Made by a program: the position numbers and the translations under genes. Shown here piece by piece: positions 47,506 through 57,799 of a stretch of 64,000 bases of DNA. The first letter of the stretch is position 1. Each line of letters begins with the position of its first letter. The stretch spans positions 21,163,681 through 21,227,680 of the forward strand of contig NC_088786.1 in NCBI RefSeq assembly GCF_949628265.1. Direction: 5' to 3'. The notes beneath the pieces were generated by a model. That model ran no database searches, had not been told where the DNA came from, and was given only the letters and a program-made list of their open reading frames with translations. This stretch comes from Cloeon dipterum. Lineage: Eukaryota > Arthropoda > Insecta > Ephemeroptera > Baetidae.

Positions 47506-49760
47506 TTCACTCTGCAAATGTGAAAATTTAGAGAGATTCAATTCATGTGGAAAAGCCACAGTTTTCGCCGCCGAGTTACAGTTTTTGCCACCCCTACTTT
47601 AACATGGGATTCTCATAAGAACTGGCGAGATGTGTAACGCGGCAGAAACTGTAACTTTACCATATAGATATGATATGTACATATATTATGTATTTGACAT
47701 TGAGAAGTTGAAGTGCGTGAATATTGTATGTGTACATATATTACGGATAATTAAGAAAAAAAAATGCCATGTACATATGTATGCATGCATTAAATTTTAA
47801 GTTCAACTACATAATACATAATATATCATAACGGATTAAGGTATGTTCTCTACAATGGTTTCAAGTATCGACTCTCCTCTAATATATCATAAATAAACAC
47901 TACATATAATATATTGTATAATATGTAACAAGTTTTGTTCTACAATAAATATATGTACATATTGATAGGAATTTCGCTACGCAGTAACTTTTCGCAGTCC
48001 CCATACCTTATTGATGCCTGTCACAGTTTGAGAAATATTACATATGCGAAAATAATCACAAACAATGAAAGTTTAGCACATTTTCTATTTCTTTAGCGTG
48101 CTTGCACAGAAGTACATACTCTTATTGTTAGCCGGTAACAGCAACAAGCAACGAGCAACGACCAAAAACAAATCAGAATCAGACCGAACCCAAAGCAACC
48201 CAGAGCACACAAATGCAAAGCTCCTTGGTCCTTGGATTAAATTCATTTATATTGGCAGTCCTGGCTCCTGGCAGTGGAGAGACATGAGTGTCAACACACT
48301 GAAGAAAAGTAGAGATGATATACATTTGTACTGATACTCTCCTTACGCTCGCTTTATCCACCTGCGAGAAGATAAATTTCTTGAATTGGTGACGCATGTT
48401 ATATTTATTTGGCATTAACTGAATAACCCCTATCCCTTTAAATGAGTCGAACCACCCCCGATCTTCGTTAAAAAATTTAGGTTGGCAGCATTGCTTAAAA
48501 ACCGGCTGTCTTCGTGCGGCTAACTTCATACTCATGATCAATCGTGCTGCTTGGACACGAGGCCCGATTAGATGGATTTGATATTTCCCGCCACTCGCCG
48601 TTAAGTTGGTTGTTACCCAGACACGTGGGGCAAGCCAACTCCAAACGCTTTCAGGCCTTTCAGTTGCTCGAGTTTGCTGCATCCACCAGCTCTTCGCACT
48701 ACAAGATGTCGAGAAGAATATCAGAATCGGTTCCCGTTTCTAGCGCCTTCTATATATTAAGAATTGATTGGTGTTTATGATGACAATAGCCTCAATTTTA
48801 CGGTAAGTATCTATACATGCATATTAATTTGCATGGATGATATACCATATTATGTATCATGTTTAGGGAATTGTGTTGTATCATACTATGGAAAAGCTAC
48901 AGTTCTCGCCGACTTTGCCGTTTACACGCATCTAATCTATCGTCCCTATACATTGAAAGGCGAAAACTGTAACTCGGCGAGAACCATATCATACATATTT
49001 GTTACTTGTATGTGCGTAACCTAGTAATCGGGTCTGTATTTATATTAATGGAATTGAACATGGCTTCCCTCTGAATTTATGTAATGGACGTAAGTTTAGT
49101 CATCATGCATCTACTGAAAATGTTTCGTTTGACAACTAACTATTGCATGGTTTGCCTTAAGATTATTATCTTTTTATTTGCCTCATTCCACACATTCCTT
49201 GACTGATGGCAAAATAATAATTTCAATAGTGAGATGACTTCGGGAAGGGAAATTTCAAATACACAGACGATCCGTGTATTTATCAAAATTTTGTGCATCT
49301 TTGTTATTTGCACAGACGATCTGTGTAACAGGAATGCGTGTATTTGTTAGTTGCACAGACGATCTGTGTACTTGAATTGCGTGACTGCGTGTATTTGGTA
49401 TTTGCACAGACCGCAGAGACGCTTAAGGGATTTGATACGGTGACGTCATAACATTATCCATGAAACGAGGAGCGTTCAGCTTCCTTTCGGCGGTGAATTT
49501 TTACAAAATGGCGGACGAACGGAAACGGCGCAGTGACGCTTGTCGCTTTTCCAGGTCATAATCAGCCTTTGAAGGGTGGCAATCGCGCCTAAAGCGACCT
49601 AAATAAGTCGTCATGAGCGTCGGGTAGGATGGACACAAGATAGGTACGAAACTTTTTTCTTTATTTGAATAATGACGAAAATTGTTGCTAATATTTAACC
49701 ATGTCATTCGCAGATCCCAAATATTATAATAATTCGCTGCAATAATATGCGTGATGAGCA
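47506..49760. other. AT-rich intergenic region upstream of exportin-2
   Basis: Contains the exportin-2 promoter and probable leader exon. Two related short inverted-repeat segments occur at 47549-47680 and 48889-48993, each starting near GGAAAAGC(C/T)ACAGTT(T/C)TCGCCG and closing near AACTGTAACT. An open minus-strand frame at 48682-48179 has a good donor at 48347 (see findings). A tandem repeat follows at 49262-49420. Confidence 0.5.
49262..49420. repeat. Short tandem repeat with palindromic CACAGACGATCTGTGT core
   Basis: Four units start with CACAGAC at about 49262, 49311, 49354 and 49405, spaced 43-51 bp. The core ACAGA-CGA-TCTGT is an imperfect palindrome, and units share the GTGTATTTGNTATTTG spacer. 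The last unit is degenerate. Confidence 0.75.
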
Positions 49761-49789
49761 CGGGCAGGCGCCACTTCGCAGATTCCTCC

Positions 49790-51240
49790 GGAGCTGAGTG
49801 ACGCCGAGCTGGATGGGCAGTCGCCGCCTTAGAGATTCTTCAGAGCTGAGAGCTGAGCGACGCCAAGCTCGATGGCCGCTGTGGCTGATGGGCCGGCGCC
49901 GCCATGAATATTCTCCGGAGCAGCGCGACGGCGTAGCTGATGGGCAGGCGCCGCCATACAGATTCCTAACTGCAGAGCGACGCCGTTCTTGATAGGCAGG
50001 CGCCGCTATGAATATTCTCAGGAGCAGAGTGACTCTGAGCTGGATGGGCAGGCGCCGCCAAAAAGATTCTTAGGAGTGGAGTGACGCCGAGATCGATGGC
50101 CATGCGCCGCTGTGGCTGATGGGCCGGCGCCGCCATGAATATTCTCCGAAGCAGCGCGACGGCGTAGCTGATGGGCAGGCACCGCCATACAGATTCCTGA
50201 CTGCAGAGCGACGCCGTTCTCGATAGGCAGGCGCCGCTATGAATATTCTCTGGAGCAGAGTGACGCCGAGCTGGATGGGCAGGCGCTGCTAAAAAGATTC
50301 TTAGGAGTGGAGTGACGCCGAGCTGGATGGCCATGCGCCGCTGTGGCCGATGGGCCCGCGCCGCCATGAATATTCTCCGGAACAGCGCGACGGCGCTGCT
50401 GATGGGCAGGCACCGCCATACAGATTCCTGGCTGCAGAGCGACGCCGTTCTCGATAGGCAGGCGCCGCTATGAATATTCTCTGGAGCAGAGTGACGCCGA
50501 GCTGGATGGGCAGGCGCTGCTAAAAAGATTCTTAGGAGTGGAGTGACGCCGAGCTCCATGGCCATGCGCCGCTGTGGCTGATGAGCCGGCGCCGCCATGA
50601 ATATTCTCCGGAGCAGCGCGACGGCGTAGCTGATGGACAGGCACCGCCATACAGATTCCTGGCTGCAGAGCGACGCCGTTCTTGATAGGCAGGCGTCGCA
50701 ATAAAGATTCTTTGTAGTAGAGTGACGCCGAGCTGGATGGTCAGGCGCCGCTGTGGCTGATGGGCCGGCGCCGCCATGAATATTCTCCGGAGCAGCGCGA
50801 CGGCGTAGCTGATGGGCAGGCGCCGCCTCAAAGATTCTTTGTAGTAGAGTGATGTTGAGCGGGATGGGCAGGCGCCGCCATAAAGATTCTTTGGACGCCG
50901 AGCTGGATGGTCAGGCGCCGCTGTGGCTGATGGGCCGGCGCCGCCATGAATATTCTCCGGAGCAGCGCGACGGCGCTGCTGATGGACAGGCACCGCCATA
51001 CAGATTCCTGGCTGCAGAGCGACGCCGTTCTTGATAGGCAGGCGCCGCTATGAATATTCTCTGGAGCAGAGTGACGCCGAGCTGGATGGTCAGGCGCCGC
51101 TGCGGCTGATGGGCAGGCGCCGTCATGAATATTCTTTGGAGCGGAGTGACGCCGAGCCGGGTGGGCAAGCGCCGCCATACAGATTCTTGGCTGCAGAGCT
51201 ATACCGTGATCGATGGGCTTGCGCCGAAATGCAGAGGGAC
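49790..51240. repeat. Minisatellite with 231-bp higher-order repeat
   Basis: A GC-rich array of about 1.45 kb is made of roughly 50-75 bp subunits built on GTGACGCCGAGCTGGATGGG and GGCAGGCGCCGCCAT. Landmarks such as CATACAGATTCCTGGCTGCA recur at about 49955, 50186, 50417 and 50648, exactly 231 bp apart, then at less regular spacing to the right. Because 231 is a multiple of three, long open frames cross the array on the minus strand with a 77-residue period. They look like a by-product of the repeat rather than a gene: there is no start context, splice evidence or known domain. Confidence 0.9.
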
Positions 51241-51388
51241 CCCAGTTTGCATCTTATAACCAACGTGTTTTTGTATTGAAGTACTTGTTTTCGTAAAGAA
51301 ATAATAAAAATTTGACATATTTTTCATCTACACAAGGTTTGTTTTATTTGGTAGCCACTTGCCATTTTGTGTCAATTCACCAGTTGCA

Positions 51389-51784
51389 TAAACCCTAAGT
51401 GTTCGAAGCCGCCAACAGATGGCGCCAGCGTAGACTTTCGATTTGAATGTACTTCCGCTGCGATTTCAGACTCATTCTAGCTACCGTGCATTCTTCAATT
51501 AATTTGCTTTTTTTTGACGTGCTGAAAACCAAAATCGGTTCAGCCAATCGCCGTAGAATCGTGAAAAACTATTTTTTGAAATTAAATATTTATCGACATT
51601 TCTACGGCGAATGGCTGAACCGATTTTGGTTTTCAGCACGTCAAAATTAAGCAAATTAATTGAAAAAAGCAAAATAGCTAGATTGAGTCTGAAATCGCAG
51701 CGGAAATGCCTTAAAACCGCTAAAAACAAAATTTTAAAAAAGTGGTTGCGCCATCTGTTGGCGGCTTCAATAACTAAGGGTTTA
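51389..51784. mobile_element. Foldback element inserted in the outer transposon
   Basis: A 396-bp inverted repeat begins TAAACCCTAAG and ends CTAAGGGTTTA. The arms share GCCGCCAACAGATGGCGC near the ends and AACCAAAATCGGTTCAGCCA further in. It splits the left TIR of the surrounding element, so it inserted later. No coding capacity. The target duplication is unclear. Confidence 0.8.
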
Positions 51785-52156
51785 TGTAGTGCGTTCGCCG
51801 GAACGGGAATGTCTCAGGACTCCCGGAATCTCCCGGGAATTCCCGGCGCCAGGACCCAAATTTTTAGGCGGGAGCCACGGTCGGGACAGGCGGGAAAGTT
51901 TTGCCGGGAGCGGGAATTCCCGGTAACCTAGTCAAAATTCATATTCACAACTCGCTTTTAATTTTCCTAGAATGATTAAAAAAATTGTTAGGAATGTTTT
52001 GTATATTAGATATTTTGCACGGTTTGATAACTTAATGAACTGTCCTAATTTCAATTTGCGGAGTTCAAGCTGTAATATTTCTTTTTTGTCATTCACTTCA
52101 ACTAAAAATGTTACAGAATACAGAATTTTCTTTCATTGATGATTCACGCCACTTAA

Positions 52157-52628
52157 AGGCCCACTTTGACGAAAATTTTGAGCACACGAATCGATTCCTG
52201 AGGGTCGAATTAGGTAACTTTGATATTTTTACCGATTAAAAAGTTCAGCGTGACGTGCGTAGCACTCGCGGAACCTTTTTTGCCGCCAAATAATATGAAC
52301 CTTTTTTGCGCGAACTACGCATGCGTCAGACCTGGTGGGGCGGCCGGCCAGCCGACGCAAATGGAGAGGGGGAAATAAATGTGCTTTCCATCTTGTCAGC
52401 AGGCGAGCGGCGAGAGAAAATAATGTGCGTCTGCCGGCCGGCCGCCCCACCAGATCTGACGCATGCGTAGTTCGCGCAAAATAGGTTCATATTATTTGGC
52501 GGCAAAAAAGGTTCCGCGAGTGCTACGCACGTCACGCTGAACTTTTTGGTCGGTAAAAATATCAAATTTACCTAATTCGACCCTCAGGAATCGGTTCGTG
52601 TGCTCAAAATTTTCGTCAAAGTGGGCCT
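52157..52628. mobile_element. Palindromic MITE, copy 2 (TTAA-flanked)
   Basis: A 472-bp copy of the element at 31757-32234 in the same orientation, flanked by TTAA on both sides (52153-52156 and 52629-52632). By eye the only difference is loss of one 6-bp unit (TTCCAT) in the loop. It lies inside the outer transposon. Confidence 0.92.
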
Positions 52629-53110
52629 TTAAAATAATCGGGAGAAAAGTTCTTGATCTAAATCAAATGCAGTTTTTTAGGTTTTGCATCTACAGAAAAT
52701 TGAATTTTATTTAAAACTTGGTATTTAACGTTGACCAGTAAAAATTTCCTCCGTGGATTTTTTATCAAAGAAAAGTATAATTTATAACTTCAACACGAAA
52801 AATAAAAGATCATAGTAAGTTTGTATTTGTAAATATGAGAGCTAAGAATTAAAAATTTTCAACGCACATTGCTGGTGTCTACTTTCCATTTTAAATTTTT
52901 TGGCGGGAAATCGGGAGCGGGAAGGATCGGGAAATAAGAGTCGGGAGCGGGAATTCCCGGGAAAAATATTTGGTAAGGGCACCAGGAAATTCCGGTAACA
53001 GGAAACATTTTTTCGGGACCGGGACTCCCAGGGAGAAAAATTTGCTCCCGAAGAACGCACTAGATGCAACTGGTCAATTCACTTAAAATAAAAACAATAA
53101 CAATTAGTCA

Positions 53111-54374
53111 ATTTGGCTTCTTAAAAGGAAAATCGACTATTCAAGCAGTTAATACTTTAATCAAAGCTATTGAATTAACAGTGTATACAAACAGAAAGCC
53201 CCTTTATGGTCTATTTCTTGATATGAAAAAAGCTTTTGATTCTATTGATCGTAAATTCATTTACCGCAAAATTATCGATAGTAAGAAGTTAACAATTCAT
53301 GAATTAAATTTAATGGCTGTTATTTTAGATATAAATTTTTTACAAATCAATGACGGGATCAGAACTTCTAAGAAAATTACTCAGAGTAACGGTGTTAAAC
53401 AAGGAGGCAGTCTATCCCCTTTTTTGTTCATTTTTGCCATCAGCGACTTTAACGATCTGCTAGTAGACTATCCTGATGTTAAGGCAATAATGTACGCAGA
53501 CGATATTGTTTTGTATAGTGAAAATTTGCTCGTTTTCCAAGATCTCATTAGCGATATTAAAACCTATTTAGGCAAAATGTCTCTATATTTAAATTGGGAT
53601 AAATGTCGAATTATAAAATTTAGAAATAAAGGTCTTGGTAGATATAGTAAAATTGAAAAAGCATGGGAATCTGAAAATAACTTAAAATTTTCCCCTTCAG
53701 TCAACTATCTAGACGTAACTTTTCAAGCATCTGGCACTTGTTTCAGTCAACATATTGATCGAAGGGTTAAGGCCTCTATTTTCGCAACATTTAAAATAAA
53801 AAATCTGTGTAAGTCCTCTATTGATACGGCTACAAAGTTATTTAATTTAGCAATCTCGCCTGTTGCATCCTACGGTATTGAAGCTATTTGGTCACATTTA
53901 AATTTAAATGATTTCAATAAATTAGAAAGTGCTAAATCTAGATTTTTTAGAAAGGCGTTAGGAGTTGATAAACGAATGCGTTCTAGATTGGTTTATGAAC
54001 TTGTACAGACCGACCTATTTGTAAATGAGCTAAAATCAAAATTCTCTCTCACTTGTTCCGAAGCTTTTGTCAAGTTTGTAAGTAATATGAATATCAAAAA
54101 GCAAAATATTGATCCAAAATTCTATTATACTCCTGCAATGTTAAATACTGATTGGAAGAAAACGAATTGTAAGGATCGTTCCATGCTAACCAGATATTCT
54201 TTTCGTGGATATCATTTTCTTATTTGCACAAATTCTTGTTTTCACCTGGATGTTACCGACAAATGTAAATGTAGTTATTGCAATGCTGATCTGTATGGTA
54301 TGTACCATATTCTTGACTGTCCTCTGAAACCTTTGACTTTAACCAAAGCTGCCTCATATAAATGCTGGAAATAG
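53111..54374 (+). CDS. Reverse transcriptase fragment of the LINE
   Basis: An open frame runs from the truncation point to a TAG at 54372-54374, about 420 residues. Motifs in order: FGFLKGKSTIQA, FLDMKKAFDSID (first catalytic Asp), NGVKQGGSLSPFLF, and the catalytic YADD at 53493-53504. After the RT thumb, the C-terminus carries a CKCSYC...H..LDC zinc-knuckle-like motif, as in Jockey/I/R1-type arthropod LINEs. The endonuclease and N-terminal RT are missing, so it cannot be active on its own. The frame stays open upstream of 53111 by chance, in host sequence. The absence of stops implies a recent insertion. Confidence 0.93.
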
Positions 54375-54410
54375 TCGTACGCCGTTGACGTTGAATAAAT
54401 ATTCTATTCT
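53111..54410 (+). mobile_element. 5'-truncated non-LTR retrotransposon (LINE)
   Basis: The insertion is bounded by a perfect 14-bp target-site duplication, ATAACAATTAGTCA, at 53097-53110 and 54411-54424. It starts inside the reverse-transcriptase domain and ends with a short AT-rich tail (AATAAATATTCTATTCT) rather than a long poly(A). The 5' truncation is typical of target-primed reverse transcription. Confidence 0.93.
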
Positions 54411-54604
54411 ATAACAATTAGTCACATGAATCCAGATATATTTACAGCCATCGTAATGGAAAGAGCTTTATTATCTTCAGATCAACCAGAGCACTCACAA
54501 AAATGTTCATATTTTATTTTTAAAACTTCGGAAGCTATAACTTTTCGAATTTGATTTTTATTTAAAAAATAATGAAATAAATATATTAAATCAAGAGTCC
54601 TTTT

Positions 54605-54907
54605 TTAAAATTGCATTGCGAAACAGTTTATGTGGAAGTATTTGAAGCAGCCCTTGATCAGGTCAATGACAACGAAACTCTGCTCTGGCCGCACGTAGAA
54701 AAATGACACCTTTTCCGGCACCCCTGAAACGGGTAAACAATAACAACGTAGGTACCATGCACGCGTATACAATTTAAAAATCCATTGCAAAATCGAACAA
54801 CCGATAAAAATGAGAGTAAAACATAACATGGAGTTTGATACAGCGGCTGCACATCTTAATCGAGAGTTTATAAACTGTTGTCTGGATTCCTTCGTCGGAG
54901 GTCCAGA
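54605..54907 (-). CDS. Possible terminal exons of an unrecognised gene
   Basis: On the minus strand, an exon from 54907 (after an acceptor ending AAATAG) to a donor near 54826 (TTAT|GTTTTA), and a last exon starting after TTTCAG near 54724, join in frame to about 66 residues. The second part, containing VPEKVSFFYVRPEQSFVVID, looks like conserved protein and ends at a TAA at 54605. No family was recognised and no further exon was found to the right. This could be a real 3' end of a gene or a fragment left by rearrangement. Confidence 0.35.
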   Translation of the reverse strand, partial: SGPPTKESRQQFINSRLRCAAAVSNSMLCFTLIFIGCSILQWIFKLYTRAWYLRCYCLPVSGVPEKVSFFYVRPEQSFVVIDLIKGCFKYFHINCFAMQF

Positions 54908-54909
54908 CT

Positions 54910-57180
54910 ATTTCTCGCTATAATTTAAGGCTTGAATTAGGGAGGAACAATTAAAAGAGTGTTCACCCTTTTCTCAGCATCATTGTTAACTAACTTTTAT
55001 TTACGGCAGGGCTGCCAACTAGTGGCGTGCCAACATAACATTTTATTAGACTTATATTAACTCTCGAGCTTGGGTTTCAAAGTAATTTTTGAGAGGCGAT
55101 GCAACAACAAAAACGGATGATATTGGCAAATTGCATCAGCCATTCATTGTTTAAATGTTGATACAAACAGGAAATAATTTGGGAAAAATACTTTTCCGAC
55201 CAACATCAAACGTAATATTTCAACTTTGGGTAGGATACAAATACACATAGTGCAATAACAGTGATTTTTCCCATATGATTGAGTAGGGTAAAGTGAGCGG
55301 AAACGCGAGTCTACTTCGACACTTCTACCAATATTTTGAACAAACTGTATAGATATTTAAAGTTATGGAAGAGTCGCGATTTTCGCTATCGTTACACATC
55401 TCGGTTTGATGGGGAGAGCTAATGTTTAATGCTCTGTTACCCTACCAAGAAGTGTTAATTGGTCGTAAATTATATTGTGAGTTCTCAATTTTCATTTATC
55501 AATATTTTACGGTTTGTGTTCGTTGGCACAAAACCAACACAGGCCCCTTCAGCCTAAAGCCGAGCTATGCGAATTTTCCGCGCTTAAATCCAAGATAATA
55601 AAATGTTCTTGCCTTGTACAGCATCCATCAACTGTTAAAAGATCCGTTGGAGAACTCAATCAATCGCCAAACACCGAAAACACGGCCGATGGTCCATTCT
55701 TTCGGCGTCACAACCGTCATGTTTGGGTTGGGTGTTTGTTTGAAAATACAGCCAGCCTCGCTGGCAGCGGCAGCTGGCGAGCTGGCTAAGTGGCGCGACG
55801 CGCGCGCCACGGCGCGGCCAGCGAGTGTAACATAGAAAACGCGTGACCATGCTGCATGAGCACGTAAGTGCGCAAACGAATTAATTATATGAAATAACGC
55901 GCAACCTCCGTGTACTCTTACGGATTGGCGCCTGTCGCCTGTCCGAAGGGTATATTGGGACGTCCGGTGATTACGGATGTCTTTGTAGTTACTAGGATTA
56001 GAAGGATTTTCTTGTGGAGATACACAGCCGTTGTGTGATATCTAACTCCATCTTTATTTTAACTAGTTGTACCATCAATGATCACTAGGTGACATGACAG
56101 TCTCTATAACATTAAATAATAATTAAATTTACCAAATTATTTATAAATACACTTTTAACGAAACCCGAACTCAAGCGAATAAACGATTGTTCCGACCATA
56201 GGTGATCGGTGGAATTCGATTCACCTCAATTGGCGGGTGGCCAATATCGTGGAAAAAAACGGAAAACTATATAAACCGTAAAATTCCGACGTGCTTGATA
56301 CAATCTTGATCTGGCTTGATGTAGGTTTGATTTGAAAAAAAGGCAAAAACTGATTTAATGGGAACATGACCTGCACAAAAATGACATGAAAATAGATAAG
56401 AGAGGCAATTAAATTAATAACACTTCCGCAGAAAAATCAGTAAAACTGAACATGCTTGATGCGTCAAGGTATTATCAAGGAAGCTAATATGGGCACTCCA
56501 CGCGACTTTAAAAATAAATAATGGTCAGAATGGGCAACCAAATGTAAGGTCTTCATATTCCAAATACATTTTATTCAATTATCTGTTGTTCTTGCTATGG
56601 TTGACGTCAAAGTTAAATCTTACGATGCTTGATCAGCCTTGATGGTTACTAGGGCTAAAGACCCGCGATAATTTTCCAATAATGCTTCTAAATGTAATGA
56701 GTCTCCCTGATTAAATTTTTCGTATGAAAAATTTGGTCATACGCAGATTCGCACTGATCGATTTGAATATTGTTATTACTTTGGAACTGATTTGACAATT
56801 TTAACATAATATAACATTTATCATTATTTTCCGCCTCTCTCAAAATATTTTTTTCAATTGTAATAAAATAATTCCTTTTGCGTTCATAGCACAATTTCCT
56901 ATAATCTCATTAGCTCTGCGTGAACCATAAGCAAAGATTGTAATTGAGGCAAATTCTATAGTTTAGCATCGTCAATATCCTTATTTAAAGCAATTATACA
57001 CTCACTCATTCTATAACAGTGTACCAGAAGGGCACTTGGGGGTCTACGGGAATATCGGTCGTCTAGGGGGGTCTCAATTGCTTGGGGGAAATAATTAGTC
57101 GCGGCACAAACAACTAATGAGAACAAAGGTAGTAAATGGCAAAGTAAACTCACAGAATTATCTTTATTAAAAACGAACTA
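54910..57180. other. Intergenic DNA without recognised features
   Basis: A 2.3-kb stretch, mostly AT-rich, with one GC-rich CpG patch at 55670-55850. No gene, RNA or bounded element was supported. Confidence 0.5.
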
Positions 57181-57189
57181 GAATTTCAT

Positions 57190-57690
57190 CAATTTCCCAC
57201 CGAGAAAAAAGTCAACCAAAAGGTGCCCATTGGGTGCCCGCGTTCGGTCACCCGGCTACCCCCCGTGGGTACCCAGATGGGCACCCATTGGTTATACCGC
57301 ATGTCCAACCCTTCGGGCACCCGCGAGTGGTCATGCCCAGAATTCGGGCACCAAATGGGCACCCATTAAATGACCTTTCATAGAATCTCCTTTTATGTAC
57401 ATTACAGGTATACCTGAGTTCAGGGAGCGTAATAAATGAGAGGCCGATAAAATTCGTTGACCAAAAGCTAACCATCGGGTGCCCGGCTGAGGTTACCACC
57501 AGTGGGCAGCCAATGGTTACCTTTTGGCTACCTTTTATCTAGGGCTGTCAGGTGGCAGGTCAATTGACTCTGTCCATTAAAAAGATAAATTTCAGTATAG
57601 CGCAAAATGACAGCCCGAGGTAAAAGGTAGCCAAAAGGTAATCATTTGGTGCCCGCCTGCGGTTACCTTCAGTGGGCAGCTAGATGGGCA
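57190..57690. repeat. Imperfect GGGCACCC/GGTTACC repeat cluster
   Basis: Multiple short copies of TGGGCACCCATT-like and GGTTACC(A/T)(C/T)CAGTGGGCAGC-like motifs occur in both orientations. An internal inverted repeat pairs GGTTACCTTTTGGCTACCTTTT (about 57512) with AAAAGGTAGCCAAAAGGTAA (about 57620). Probably remnants of a TIR element; ends not defined. Confidence 0.5.
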
Positions 57691-57799
57691 GCACTTTTAT
57701 TGGATGATATTCATACAACAATTTAAGTACAATTAAATAATTTTACAAATCTTTGACCATCCATTCCAAAACAATACAATTTCCCCGGAACATGAGTTA

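Larger units (their letters stand above)
51381..53072. mobile_element. Outer DNA transposon with internal nested insertions
   Basis: The ends are CAGTTGCA (51381) and its inverted partner at 53072, flanked by a direct repeat GTCAATTCAC at 51371-51380 and 53073-53082. If the foldback insertion at 51389-51784 is skipped, the left end reads CAGTTGCATGTAGTGCGTTC and matches the right end over 19 of 20 bases. Both sub-terminal regions are rich in GGGAATTCCCGG-type motifs. The 8-10 bp target duplication and TIR start resemble hAT, but a MULE-type 9-bp duplication cannot be excluded. No transposase remains, so it is non-autonomous or decayed. Confidence 0.75.

Noticed and set aside
49262-49420. CRISPR-like array (repeats with spacers)
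   Set aside because: The window is eukaryotic, spacers are themselves related, and unit spacing varies; it is an ordinary tandem repeat.
49966-50598. 210-codon minus-strand open frame in the minisatellite
   Set aside because: It follows the 231-bp repeat exactly, overlaps equally long frames in other phases and has no recognisable domain, so it is best explained as a repeat artefact.
53064-53110. ATG at 53064 as the LINE protein start
   Set aside because: The target-site duplication shows the LINE begins at 53111; the upstream codons are part of the neighbouring transposon and host DNA.
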